Below are positions 23,301 to 36,594 of a stretch of DNA of 64,000 nucleotides, piece after piece. The translations under genes and the position numbers were made by a program. This stretch comes from Stratiolaelaps scimitus (lineage: Eukaryota; Arthropoda; Arachnida; Mesostigmata; Laelapidae), in contig JABWDB010000004.1 of NCBI GenBank assembly GCA_019614645.1, positions 18,786,001-18,850,000 on the forward strand. The letters are read 5' to 3'. A model generated the notes under the pieces. That model was not told the DNA's origin, did not search any database, and was given only the letters and a program-made list of their open reading frames with translations. Positions within the stretch are counted from its first letter, which is position 1; every line of letters starts with the position of its first letter.

Positions 23301-25219
23301 ACAAATTTTGTAGTTAGCCTATTTTAACCAAACTTAGCCAAATGAAAAGCTTAGCTGGCGGGATCATGTTTAATGAGTGTATTTTATTGTACTTGTAATT
23401 CATCTAACAAATAGTGTACAATAGGAAACACTTGCCAATCAATATAATATCCATTTTGATGCTTATGTAACCGTTTGTTCAAACTTCGGCGAGGCAGATT
23501 TGCTCGTAAATATTTTTCACAAGTAGTTAGAACTTTTCCCCAATAACACGGCTCATATCGCCAGTGACTGTGCTGTTCAAGGATTCGAGACTACGAGGGG
23601 GCAAAAAAATGGCAGTAGAAAAATGTACGATAGTATTATTTTTACACTAATCGAAAATGCTTAATATTACAGTCCCGTACGCGACAAGATCCTAGTCAAC
23701 GATCGCTGGGGTTCGGGAGTGCGCTGTAAACATGGGGATTTCTATAACTGCGACGATAAGTACAATCCCGGAACGCTCCAGCCACACAAGTGGGAAAACT
23801 GCATGACGATGGATCGCAACTCTTGGGGTTACCGCAGGAATATGAACCTCGATGACGTACTCTCCGTTGACGATCTTCTTGAATCCCTCGCCCAAACGAT
23901 TAGGTGGGAATATTAGGATGTCTATGGTTTATGGATCTTATTGACGTTTATGACTATGGTAGTGTAATGCAACAGACATTCAGCGGCGTCGATTGGGTTG
24001 AAAACCGATGTAATGAAATTATGTATATACGAGTGAGATTCTGTTCGTCATAAATGAAGAAGAGCATGACGATATACCTGTTATATATATATATATATAT
24101 ATATATTACTAGGAGTCCTCATCTACGTCATGGATTATTGTAACGAGAGAGACACCTTGGATTTTATCGATTTCATGCAGCTGCAACGGTAATATTCTAA
24201 TTAACGTTGGACCGCGCGCCGCTGGCACCCTGGACGCAATCTTTGAGGAGCGCTTATTGCAGCTCGGAGCGTGGCTTAAGCTGAACGGTGCCGCCATTTA
24301 CGGGTCACGACCTTGGACAACCCAACACGATTCGGTCGATAAACGTGTATGGTTAGTAAAATCGTTCAACGACTATTTGAAATGCTGTATTCCATCAGTG
24401 TTGCCATAATAGTGCATAGGGTATCATCATAATGATGACAATCCGCTGGCGCATTTTTACAAATCAGGCTATTAATTTATTCTTTCTTGATGGTACGCAT
24501 CATCAATTTAGGTACACTACGGACGGTGACAGTGTCTACGCCATCGTTACCCGTTACGAGTCGGAGGACAGGATTCGCCTTGGTGCTTTGAATGCGAATT
24601 CCCTTAGCTCAGACTCCACATTCACCGTACTGGGTTATGAGCGGCCACTGAAATTTACTACAGACAACCTAGGTGAGTCACATCATTCATGGCTTTTCTC
24701 AATAATATCGATGTGTGTCTCAAAGAATATCACAATATATCTAATCGTATTTATTTATTCACTATGAAGCGCACGTTGGCTGCGTGTAATGGTTTAGGTT
24801 TTACGTAGCAGGCCCTTGTCGTGGTTCGCCGTGGAAGTGATTTGAGAGCAACTTCGAACAAATGTCTCCCATGTGAATAGAACATTTCAAAGCGATATGT
24901 GTAAATATAAGCAAGCAGTATAGATATAAGCAAACAGTCCCAAAACGCCTCTGGGAATATATATATCTAGTCTTTTAGCGTCAGAACAAATCGGTAGAAG
25001 CTCGTCGCTGAGAGTTGATAAGCTGTTTCCCTTACAGCGATGTATGTGAATTACCTTTCAGAAGCCATTTTCTCGTCACTTCAAATGATTTTCTTATATA
25101 ACCATAGTGGATTTTCAAAATGTATTCTAGGTGTGACGATCTACGCACCAACACCCGGAGCACCCTTCGATGTCCAGTACGCGCCGGTTATCAAAATATC
25201 TGTGGGAAAGTCCCCGTGA
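20399..25219 (+). CDS. Tissue alpha-L-fucosidase (GH29), tandem copy 2
   Basis: Same enzyme family, same length (458 residues) and same nine-exon structure as copy 1: 20399-20460, 20811-20979, 22317-22441, 22587-22821, 23161-23294, 23673-23903, 24181-24351, 24512-24672, 25131-25219. Signal peptide as in copy 1. The active-site segment reads WSDGEW, the form found in human FUCA1, where copy 1 has WSDGDW; nucleophile Asp219 and Glu283 are kept. Cys260 and Cys268 ([14 protein letters not shown]) match the Cys pair of the human enzyme, so copy 2 looks closer to the ancestral sequence. Substitutions against copy 1 are concentrated in exons 2-6, while exons 1 and 7-9 are almost unchanged, suggesting partial gene conversion. 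Both copies look functional. Confidence 0.95.
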
Positions 25220-25461
25220 TGTGTAATATTAGTAAGGTGGAAAGCTATGCAGGAAAAAAAACGAAGTTTGAAAAATGATGACGAAATATTAATTATAATT
25301 GATACAAAGCCTGTGATAAGTTCATTAATAGGCCCAACCCGACCGCGGGTGGTATGGGGACGAAGCACGCCTGTGCAACCTGGCCTGTGCGTCTTTCGTT
25401 ATTCAACCGAAATGTAAAAAAAAACTACACATGTAGACCTAGTAGATAGGACATTTAATTA

Positions 25462-25467
25462 AATAAA
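25462..25467 (+). terminator. Poly(A) signal of fucosidase copy 2
   Basis: AATAAA about 245 bp after the stop, in the same sequence context as copy 1. Confidence 0.6.
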
Positions 25468-25700
25468 GAGAAGGCAGCCTCCACGATTTGCGACGTCTCG
25501 TTAAGCTAAAGAAAATAGAAGTTAATTCTACAGTTCATCTTAGCATTATTATATATTTGTATCTCTTCTCCTATTTAATGCAACAGGCATTTTCAGAAAT
25601 TGTGTACATACAAAACATAACTGCCTACTTCAGTGACAGACGACTCCCGATTCCCGATGAATTTTGTTGCACGATCACAACCAGCCACCCAGCCTATCAG

Positions 25701-27100
25701 GAGTCTTAAGTCTTAAAGGCTATCGATGACGTTTGCTATTATATATTATAGACTCCTCGCTCTTGGTGGTTCCTATCAAGGGTAACTCCTTCAGCAAACG
25801 TATTCATGAAATGGATCAGGAAGAGGATAAATGATGACAACGCACATATGAAAGACTAAGTAAGATGATTTTCTTTATTAATTATTCATTCCTGGCTATT
25901 TGTACTTTAACAAGGCACATTATTGCTCGACTTGTTCCTCTAGTGCCTGTCTCCACTCACGGTGCTACCTAATCACAAGTTGTGAACAAATGATCTGCTA
26001 AAGTCGTTAATCCCCCACCCTACTCGAGCAAGTCAGTATAGACTTGTCTTTCGTAGCACAGCAGCCGTTCACTGTCACGGACAACACGGTGACCACTACA
26101 GAGCTGCTAGAAGCTGATACATATCTGATGGGAGAAGAGCCAGGGGTGAGCTTGAAATGAAAGTTTACCGCTAGAACGTGCGTGAGTCGTGCAGCTGGCC
26201 GAGGCCGAAGTGTTGTGCAAGAGATCTTTGACCAATATCAGGTTTTTCAAATCAGCCAGTAGGTTATTTGACAAGATCATATCTTGCAAGAGAAGAAGAT
26301 TTGTCGAGATTTCTTTCTCGACTGAAGCATTTTAAGTAGGACATAAAATGAACAATTTCAGTACGTTGCTAAATACTTCAAGCTCACCCCCAGAAGTGGT
26401 GCTTCTTCTGATTGGCCACAGTGTATATGGCATAAAGGGTTTCTTTTTCTATTTGGATTAATTTGAATTTCAAGTTCCAAAAAGTCTTCTAACAAGTGCG
26501 TTCAAGTGATTCGCTCTTTGGTATCAGAATGTGACAAACATGAACTATGGTAACTGCTTACGAGGTAACAGATATCTCAGATATCGTCAATACTAGGGAC
26601 GGTATATGTACAGTCTTCGGTGGGTTGGGTTCAAATCCTGTCAGACGCGGAGAATCTTTGGAGTTCTTTATCATCTTTCTTTATCTGAAGATTCTTGTTG
26701 TCATATACGAATAAGGTAGAGAAAATAAGTAAAGGTGGCCCCGACAGGTTCTCATACTAACACCTAAAGGTCAAGGGCTGACGCCTGTCAAATAGGGGAA
26801 CAGCTGAGGTTTAGCTTGAAAAACAATTTTCGGTGAAATAAGTTGAAATGAAAAAAAGGACCATAAGCCCAATCGAATGCTTCAATAGGGAGTACGGAAA
26901 ATACATAGATATTGAAGGAGCGCTTAGCTTCTTAACTTCTTACCAGAAAGACAAACGATTATCTCAGCGTTAAGTGCGGAAGCGAAGTTACACATCTTGG
27001 CCTTGATGAAGATGTCGCGGAAATTTTGCCTACTTCCATTGAACAAGAGTTGGGACCTGAAGTTGACTACTCATCATTGCTATACCTAGGTGGCAGGATA
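25701..27100. other. Intergenic between fucosidase copy 2 and SUMF1; no gene seen
   Basis: The right part is presumably the SUMF1 3' UTR (minus strand), but no close poly(A) signal is evident. A TTTATT on the plus strand near 25873 is the nearest candidate I noticed. A box-B-like GGTTCAAATCC occurs near 26630. Confidence 0.4.
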
Positions 27101-30100
27101 TTACGCGGCATCTTGAGCACATCGAAAGCCAATATTCGACGCTGTGGTATCGTCGGTATTTTCGCTGCGTGCCTCACAGCGATACCGGAAGCAGTAGGAT
27201 TTGTGGCACATGAACGACCCGCCCTTTTTCACCCGATGTGACGCGCCCGACGGCTGTTTAATCTCATCATCGTGAGCGGTCGTGCTTCGTTCATGATTTG
27301 TATTCCAAACGTCTTCTGTCCACTCCCACACGTTGCCTGGAAGCGAACATAAACCCAATATTTATTAAAGCTGGTATATGTGTGCAGAAATTGACATGGC
27401 CATTCACACCGGTACAATATATATATATATATAAATCTACATCTCTAGAATACCTATGACTGAAGTTTGTCTATATTGGCAACTGCGCTCTAGCAGAGTT
27501 GAAGCGTATATCCGTTGCATTTAATAAGTTTGTACTGGAGAAGTGTCGATTGTATACCGATAATATTCTTAATGTGTAGTCCCCTCATGTGATCGTAGGC
27601 ATCAACTGGAGCTGTCCCGTCAAAGCCATCCACCTTCGTGTTAGTCGCTGGAAATTCTCCCTGCCAAATATTGGCCGAGCGCTGCTCCTCTGCAGTCTCC
27701 TAAAAATGCATATCATAGATCAATGAGGAGTTAGATTAAAAAGCGAGATGTAGTTATTATTGGCTGGGTATTTATATCGAGAATTACAAAAGTGGGCGAC
27801 AATTGTACCCGTTGAACCCGAAATACATCTAAGAACACCTCATCTATATATTCCTAATAGAGATGTAGGAGGATGTGGTTATTATTTGTTTTCTCTTCTA
27901 ATTGGATCAATAAACGCAGCCACTGTATAATGCAAAATTCAAAAGGATTATTGAGGAAACAACAAAACCTTCAGATCATCCCACGGGAAGGGCCTTCCGT
28001 CCAGGGCCTTTTTGCAGGCAAATTCCCACTCGGTTTCGGAGGGTAAACGGCCCCCTCTCCACGAGCAGAATGCCTTTGCATCGTTCCAGCTGACATGCAC
28101 TACTGGATAGTTCATCCGGATAGATATATCAGATCCTGTGAAACGTATCATTATTACCAATAATAATAAATAGTAATGATTATAGGATTATAGAATTCGT
28201 TGTACTATATACGATAGTTTTAGCGCATCGACTGCACAAACTCGCAAGCTATAGGCTAACCCACCAATCAAATTAATGCGTGTACTATCAGGATATACTT
28301 TATAAAATAGCCACTAGATCTTAACTGGTCCAGGGCACTGGCCTCACACCGATACGAAGCTGATCATTTCTCTCACACTGAATTTAGATTCGCCGCTGCC
28401 CGATTGAAACACTCTACAGAGCAAATGGCGATCAGTGGCGACGGAAGCTTACCAGGCCCTTCAGGCTTTCTCCATGTTGTGTTGGTGACACTCCACCACC
28501 AGGGAGCGATCTGGGCCGCTCCGCGTGCAGCAGCCTCATCTTTAACGTGCATGGCCAGAACAAATGAATCTCCAAATACTTCAGCTTCCGTCTTATGCCC
28601 AGTGGCCTTTACGAACTCGTTGAAAGCCGAATTTGAGACCTCTGTCTCATCTAGCCAGAACGATTTTACATGCTTCTGCCGCGCCGGATGTTCTCCTGTG
28701 ATGAAATAGATTCGTGGTATAACATGTTGCCGCAGTTATAATCGTATGCTGCACCGCACGCTGCATTAAGGTTACGTCGAAGTCTACATGAGATGCGGTC
28801 TTTTGTTTTATAGAATACATTTGAGACAGTGAACTTCGTTTTTAAAAATAGAGTGCAATATATATGTTCTGTAACTTGATAAGATAAATTTATTTATCCA
28901 ATATATATATATATATAGCAATTCTAGACCATATACACTGGGTTGTGTGTGCCACAAAAGCGATACTCATATAGACAAAGATCTAGGTTGATCTGTTCTG
29001 TACGACAATACTTACCGTCTGCTTTTATGATCGGCGTATGTATTCCCATCATAAAGTCACCACCCTCAACAAAGACCATCCCAGTCCTCGTGGATGACGC
29101 CTTCTTTTCGGGGGAATCAGCTTTAGCAGATGTAGATCCTTTCTCATGGATTCCAGCCATGAAGCAAGCGCCATCACCATTTGACTCTTGTGCATTGTCA
29201 TTGCTACTACTACAGAATCCCAGATCATCGGTTACATCGTGACCATCCAGTGTTTCCTCTTCTATTAAAAAAATCCAGCAAATCGAAACACTACATTGGT
29301 ACAGGATACGTCAACACAATCGCAAGATGACAATTCAGTCGAGCAGATCCTATCTGAGTGATACCACTGGTTTAACATTTTCTGTTCTATGCATTATTTT
29401 TTCTCACTGAATTTTAGTTATATATCATTTTTATCATGTAAGGTTCAAGAACATTGCCTCAACAAAGCTTCCACGTTGAATGCGCTGCCCTTAGTCTAAA
29501 CAGTTCAGCTTCCTTAAAGCAATTCAGCTCACCTAAACTGGCTGATGATGGCTCCGCGAGCGACCCTCGAGAGGGACGACTTTTCGAGCACCCACAGTCG
29601 CCATGTGCTCTATCCAAAGTGCCTAATAGATACACTAACAAAGGGACTTGACCGTCGCACCAACAGCAAAGCAAAAAGCAACAATATTACTTCCATGTGT
29701 TTTTGTCATGCTCCTGCGCTCTATGGCTCCACAGCATAAACACTTTTACTTGATGGAACTGGAAGGTTCGAGCTTTCGAAGACATCTGTTGCCAATGATT
29801 ATTATTGTACGAACCAACGTCTATTCTCGATCCAAGGTTTTTATTTCCAAACGACTTAATCATTATGACTATCATGTGAACACCATAATCGATCTCTGTA
29901 TTAAAGAAATAATGGTGCAAAATACTAGAATATATTTGCTCTAGAATATACGATACATGACATGTGTATATCGAAGCGAGGCAGTTGTTGTACTTGCGAG
30001 CTTAAAAATATGGTTAAATGGCGACTTTTACCTTTTAGACAGCTGTTCACTGAGGACTTATTAAAAATACCATCAAAGCAATATAGTTAGAGGCACCGAA

Positions 30101-30463
30101 AAAGTGCTCTGTGATAGAAGACCGCAGTGCGCAGGCCACAAAACAAACTTCTTCTAGCTAAACTTCCAGGTGGTATTTTCAACTTTTTTTTATACATGTA
30201 CATCTACTACCATTATCCAACAGTTATTCAAATTAACAAGCTACAGGAATCTCCCTCAGCACAATGTTCTTCTTATTGTTTCCACCGTATGTAATTGTAT
30301 TCCCTACTAACCTGCATGTCGAAGTGCAACTACAAAAAAGGCACACACACACACACATATATACACGCACAGAGACACAGTGCACATGCGCATCTAAACC
30401 GGTATACGACGACTAAAACGAGCACGTATATGACTTACGAATGGCGGCGACCAGCAGCTGCAT
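27101..30463 (-). CDS. Sumf1: Formylglycine-generating enzyme (sulfatase-modifying factor 1)
   Basis: ER-lumen enzyme that oxidises the active-site Cys of newly made sulfatases to formylglycine. Seven coding exons on the minus strand: 30463-30439, 29646-29533, 29261-29016, 28695-28453, 28135-27969, 27699-27558, 27336-27101 (390 residues; human SUMF1 is 374). The signal peptide is split by intron 1 (MQLLVAAI, then a hydrophobic run ending near residue 24), followed at once by DCGC, the N-terminal Cys motif expected for this enzyme. Core motifs: [70 protein letters not shown]. The C-terminal [11 protein letters not shown] carries the two catalytic cysteines, here 356 and 361, with the same five-residue spacing as the human pair. 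The first two exons are the least certain because the exon 2 acceptor (CAAG) is weak. Head-to-head with JKAMP. Confidence 0.93.
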
Positions 30464-32142
30464 TTCGCTCTCTGATGTCAGGAGGCAATCTAAACAGCAT
30501 GTAACCGTGCGGAGTTCCAACAGAGACCGAATCGGCAACACTTCAACTATAGCTGCTGCTGCTGCAGCAGTTTGGCGAAATGCTGGCGCACCCTCGCCGG
30601 TCCCTTTAGCAAAGCACCCTTAACGACCCAAACAACTTTCCTAGCGCAAAAAGGACACGCTTTTAAAACGTCCTCAACAGCAGCAGCAGAGGCAGCAGAT
30701 TCGCATGCTAAACTACTTATATAAAAATTGACTCGACGGCTAAATTTGACAGCAACCGCTTGAGCAAGCAGCGCTACAACGCAGCCAGCTGTTTTCTTCA
30801 CGTCGCCGTAGCGCGCAATGGTACTGCCCGACGCAAGCTTGACAGAACACGATTGTGGCTCTTGCTGGGGAGCTTCGAGCGTTTGCGGAGCGGCATCGCC
30901 ATTTGTGGTTAGTTCTTTCAACTGGCGAGAAGAACGGTTTTCAAACGAAACACACAAGCTCCTCGCTCTTAGTTGTGTGCGTACATATGCTATTATTGAT
31001 CACCCCGTATTTGCTGGTCATGGCTGATTGCTGATTGAGAGTTATGTCGTAGGGATGCAATGGTAGACAGACGAATATAATAATGTCGTTTGCGGACCTT
31101 CGGCCGTTCTGGTCGGGCTCGTAACACTTCATTAGGTGTGCGATTATGAAAGAACAACAGAATAAGAGCAACAGAATAAAATTTTATTTCGAACATATAC
31201 ATTTATTCAATTAGAAAAGTGGGCGATAATTGTACCCGCTGAGCGTTTGTTTCGAATCAGTTGCATCATAACTATTTTTCTCAGCCTTAATTGTAAATGA
31301 AACACTTCGCTGCCAAGATTTAGTACAATACCACACGTTTCTGAACCACAAGAACTTCGTTATCTAGACGACCTCATCATTTTCAAGTTTTAATGTCAAT
31401 GTAAAAGTCCTGCTTCTAATCTGATCGCAACCTGTTTTTCCTTCTTAAAAGCCTTGAACCGTATTCGCATTGCTATTCTTCAATTATCCTATAAAACTAA
31501 TTGTGTGTTGGCGTAAAGAACTACCTCGCTCCATTGTGCCTACTGCAGAGACATTATCAAACGGTCAGGAGCCAACTCAAAAAGTGGATTGAGTACATCC
31601 TTTGTACTTTGAGTCCCATCCCGCGTTAAGACGCGTGTTCAGGGGCATGCGTGTTATTGTACCACGGACTGTTCCTCTATAAAAAAAGACGCACAAATAA
31701 CATGATCTCATTTTACGTCGAATATACCGTGAATATATTATGAATAGCGTACACCGAGCAGTATAGACAGCAAATACACCTGCTTCGAATGCGGACTACA
31801 TGTCAGCGCGCGCATCACATTTAAACGCTGATCATATGCAACGTCGCTCAGCAGCTCAACTCTGAGAGGAGACCGCTCGGCCCGACCGGTTGACTCCTAC
31901 ATGAAAATATCAACAACGCTAAGCGGAGGGCGCGCGCCATCGACTTCTGTTCTCAGGAGCAAAAAACAGGTTCAGCAATATCAGGCGATGCCAAATGTAT
32001 TTCTCAGTGATCAAATGCGACAATTGTGTGCGATTGTTGCTGTGGTAGTGAAGCTCGTGCCAACTCCAGTCGACCATCGTGGCTGTATAGGATGTATCAA
32101 ACGGGAAGCCTCTCGAGGTACATGCTCTCGCAGGGCGTGGGT
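30464..32142. promoter_or_regulatory. Divergent promoter region between SUMF1 and JKAMP
   Basis: 1.68 kb separates the two start codons, which face away from each other, so both promoters and 5' UTRs lie here. There is a CAG-rich stretch around 30547-30700. A 136-codon minus frame (30547-30957) lacks an ATG. No TATA box stands out for either gene. Confidence 0.5.
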
Positions 32143-35100
32143 ATGATATCGAGCCTTCACTGCCCGGGTAGCTACTGTGGCCGAATTCGATTGGGGGACT
32201 CTGGAAACTTCAGCGCATGTGGGGTACGTATCTCAATGGACGTGTGTGTGTGTGCATTGTAACTGTGCGTAATATATTTCCAAGCCACTACAGGAGAATA
32301 ACGAGACAATCATACGGTTAGTGGCAGAAATTTTGCAGCGTGGAGAACAACAAACAACGGTTATAGCGGTTTTGTTCTGCAGTGTCATACAATGGTGATC
32401 CTAATTTGGAATTCGTATCGCTCAGATGGAGTTCACTTTCGGACGTTTACGCCAGGCGTAAGCCCAATTCATCCACTGATAGGTATCTGATGCGAGTGAA
32501 CTTTGCTTGTGATAAGAGGGCGCGTCAGAGGTCGTGACAGACGATCGGCTCAGGATGAATTCGGCCGGAATTGGATGAACATACTTGGATTAAACCTCAT
32601 AGGAGAATTTGTCCCATATTACGATTGTCAGCAGGATGGTATAACGGTATATGAATTTCGTAAATTTGATATAAATAACTCGTTAATGAGACCTTCGATC
32701 TTAGCTAGGCCAAACAATTACAGTGATTTTTAGGAATTATAAATAGAGACATACGATACGCGCATACATACCGCACACCTGGTAATGAATATTTAATAAT
32801 CGGTTACAGTGCTTTGACGTGCGCTTCATTGAGCTTAGAATGTGTTTTTGACAAATTGAACAAAGTACCATAATGTGCACACTGCTGTGTGACTCTGCAT
32901 ACAGGCGTGTCCCCGAGGGTTCCGCGTCGAGGCCTCCGTCTGCGAAGAGTGTACAGCAAGTCCAGGAGTATACGACTGGCTATACCTTGGGTTCGTTGTC
33001 CTATTGGGCGTCGACGTACAGTGGTGGATTATTGATAGATCAAGAAGAATGTAAGTAGCACATCCTAGATACCTCGTTATGCTGTAAATCTATCTTCGAT
33101 AGACTTTTATAATAATTTGCCGGCCATATAACCGTCCTGCAATCCATCGTACAAACAACAGTCGTGTTCCAATGTGCAACAAACAATACATTTCTGTTTG
33201 AAGGGGCGGGGTATTGCCATGCTAATATGCATGACCCATCCCTACTGAAGACTGCTAATGCATCTGAGTCTACTGAAACAGAACGCCCGACAATCAAATT
33301 TTGTACAAATATCAACCACTCTTGTGAATGAGTTTTAGGGCCACAACGGCACCACTGACTCTTTTCAGCCATCAGCGTTTCAAACCCTCATTTTAGGTCA
33401 CTCTATTTTTTGTTCCTTTCTATCTTTCCCTGTTCGAGCAGGACTCCATTCATGTGCACGAGATTAGTTTTTGTTTTTACTTTATTGATCTCTCTTTACA
33501 AGTTTGGACTTCCATTCAAATATAACTACCATCATGAAGACCGGGTTTGACCCATGTTCTTCGACCCTTGTGCTCTGATTATTTCATACGCTCCGCGATT
33601 GCAGATTGGGTCGTCGCGCATTCACGCTGCAATTGTGTTCATTATTGGAGAATGTGCTGAGTGCATTGCTGTCTCTGTTGTCGTTCGCGCCATGGGGTTC
33701 CCTTCAGCTGATAACGTGCCGGGTCAGTAAACTGTCGGACTGGTACACCCTCCTGCACAACCCCTCGCCGTACTACAAGCAGACACTACACTGTTCTCAG
33801 GAGGCCGTCTACCCACTGTAAGTACCAAGCAGAGTGTTGCAGCGATCGAAATGTCGAATGCCGTGTCGCTTTGACTCAAACAAGATATATATACATATGC
33901 ATGGTAGCATCCTACGGGAAGGCAATCCGTTCTAAGACCCATGTGAGGCACTGCACTTCCATACAAATGAGTTCTCTTACCGTATATTTGACCAATATAT
34001 TTTCACCCATATATAAATCTACTTCGTTGTCAATAAAGGTAATATTGAAGATATCTGATCGATGTTGAATGTCGAACAAAAAATTGTTACTTTCTAAGGT
34101 GGTTATGAAAAGGAGGCCACACTCTGTGCAACAGAATTCTAATTTGGTCTAGTGTTCAATGCATCGGCTCATCAAATTTGACCACGGAGGTGTTCTACTA
34201 CCTGATGGAGTTCTAAATTGACAATGCTTATAAGCAATTAAACCAATTGTGGCCGGGGCAGAATAATCGGCCAGCGTTATATTCTTAGTTTGTCTTATTT
34301 TCTTCATTCATTATGATGATTACTATTATTGCACAATCCAGGTACTCGATCGTCTTCGTCTACCTGGGATACAGCCTCGTGTTGATGCTTCTGTTACGTG
34401 GACTGCTTATACCACGTATGCTGTTTAAAAAGGAGGCGAGAAAAACTGTCTATTTGACTCTCTATGCCATTCCGTTAATGGCGCTCTGTCATGCTGTACT
34501 TGCCGGTCTACTTTGTAAGTCATTACGCTCGTTCGACTGACGCATACCCTTACAATATTATATATATATATATAATTTATATTATTCTGACTTATATTTA
34601 TTCTATGCCAGACACTGCCTTATATTGTATATATCTATCTATCTATCCAAACCGAAACTAGGCCTAGAAACATAATGTTACTCGTGGTTGCGGCTCGTCA
34701 ATATATTCACATTATATTATAGATCATAAATAGCATTATGGCATTATGGAGAAAGCGGTCGACTGAGCATCATTTTTTTTACCTGCTTCACAGAGCTAAT
34801 CACATTGATTTCATGCTCCGCGATGAAATCTAACCCATTCTAATCTAACGTTGTACCTTGCCCGTTTTCGTTCCACTTCCTTCGAACCACAACGAACGGA
34901 CCCGTGTCGCCCCCCGCAGATTACTCATTCCCCTATCTTGTCATGATCGTCTCGGTGGTCTCAATCGCGTCCCACCTCGCCTGGCGACGGCATCAATCGG
35001 TGACGCTACTTCGGCAACAGTCGCTCGAACCACGAAATTTGCTAATCATCCTATCGCATTGGCTTGTGCACGCGTACGGTCTCGTTGCTGCAACCGTCGA

Positions 35101-35209
35101 CGATTACGGATTTGACTCGTTCTGGACACTTCTCCTTGCACCACTGCCGACTCTGTTCTATATATTCACGGCGCGTTTCACCGACCCGGAGAGACTACTC
35201 ATGGACTAG
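32143..35209 (+). CDS. Jkamp: JNK1/MAPK8-associated membrane protein (JKAMP), multipass ER protein
   Basis: In mammals this protein sits in the ER membrane, binds JNK1 and recruits proteasome and ERAD factors. Five coding exons: 32143-32223, 32905-33050, 33605-33817, 34342-34514, 34920-35209 (300 residues; human about 311). The N-terminus is Cys-rich (CPGSYCG, SACG, ACPRGF, CEECTASPGVYDWLYLGF). Several hydrophobic segments follow (about residues 57-72, 80-103, 146-165, 185-225, 245-285). Conserved pieces include SDWYTLLHNPSP, HCSQEAVYPLYSIVFVY, SHWLVHAYG and LFYIFTARFTDPERLL. All splice phases agree. The start at 32143 gives an N-terminus of human-like length. In-frame upstream ATGs (nearest about 33 bases away, farthest 32026) would lengthen it by up to 39 residues. 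Confidence 0.94.
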
Positions 35210-35628
35210 AGGGGTCTAGTCGCGCTAATCGTTGCTCGGTAGCCCCTCGATACGCTGCGGGCCAGAGCTACGCGATGATTCGTTATGAGATTTGGGGACG
35301 GTAGGACGGGTGACGATTCTCGATTTTTGCGCTTGCAACCAACCGAAATCATCTACTGATTTCGCCGTCTTTGCGCAGGATGTTCACTAGATTTGGCAAA
35401 ACGTTGGCATGAAATATTTGCATCGTTTTGCAAATAATATACATCTCAATCTCAGAAATCTATTCGATATCTATTGAAAATCTGAAATTTCGCTCACCGA
35501 AATTTCATTCACCAAAAATATTATATATACATACTTTACCACGTTGTCAATCTCCAAAATATCTGCCTCCGTCGCAGCACATTTTGAGTCAGCCGCAAAA
35601 GTCTATACAACTAATTATATTTTTCGAG

Positions 35629-35634
35629 AATAAA
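35629..35634 (+). terminator. Poly(A) signal, probable end of JKAMP transcript
   Basis: AATAAA 420 bp after the stop codon, the first canonical signal I see. Confidence 0.45.
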
Positions 35635-36562
35635 AATCAACAAAAAAAACACGTCTGGCAATACAAATGCAACGAACGGCCAAAAACCGAACCACCTGTA
35701 AATATCTACTCTTTTATATATATATATATGTTAAATGTATAGTATATATTTATATATAGAGCTAGCCTGCTATTCATGTTTCTCTCATATGTAATAAATC
35801 GAGTATACATGCAAACGTAAATGCCGCAAGTGTTCAGTGGACGAAATGAAAATGAGATGTAAAGAAGAGCGAATGTACAAACGAAGAAAAATGTAACAAA
35901 GAATGAACTATTGGAAAGTAGATAATAAAAACAACACGTGAAAAGAAAACTCAACTAGCCGCAACCCTCGACTATACTTATGTGTTCTAATTCAACATCA
36001 TTATTATATACGTATTTGCCGTTTGGTTGTTCTCGTCACTCGTACTTTTGACCGTCCATAACATTAAAGAGGTATTGAGATTGGCCGGTTATTTATTTAT
36101 GTATAAGCACACACCTAAAAAGAGTTTGAGAGGAAACATTAGTTGACCGAAGCGGCATTCAGGTACGAACCGGCGTCAGGAAAACCTTTGCCTTGTGGAA
36201 CCCTTTACTACAAGGATACTATAATAACAAGCGCTGCTCGAGAACATCACTAAATATGGCATTGTCTTTTTATCAATTAACAAATATACCTACAGCGGAC
36301 ACGAGCACGCCAATAGTGCTTCAAAATGATCGGTGGAGGAGTCATGACGCGATATTTCGATTTACTGCTTCCGCACGTAAATGTTCCTCTGGTTATTATT
36401 ATATTTATTCGATATCGTAATCGTTCTTGGTTATTTCTCGCCTAAATATTCTGTAATGATTCGGGCCTCGAATGGCAATCGTATCATTGATAGCCGCATG
36501 ACAAACAATTCCTCCCGACGGTTTCGCTTTCTCTTCACTCAACATACATTAACTATTGAGAA

Positions 36563-36594
<32 letters not shown>

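Larger units (their letters stand above)
20190..25700 (+). repeat. Tandem duplication unit, copy 2 (fucosidase locus)
   Basis: Pairs with about 12781-18860. Intron 1 and exons 7-9 are almost identical to copy 1. Parts of intron 2 are diverged. Intron 4 is 339 bp here against 1149 bp in copy 1, and intron 8 is 458 bp against 244 bp. Confidence 0.8.

Noticed and set aside
26540..26660. Possible tRNA or SINE from box-B-like GGTTCAAATCC
   Set aside because: Flanking bases do not form a proper T stem or acceptor stem and box A is poor; not similar enough to the SINE at 59291-59433.
30547..30957. 136-codon minus-strand frame just upstream of SUMF1
   Set aside because: It begins with GTG, has no internal ATG, is partly CAG repeat, and lies in the promoter interval; no family resemblance.
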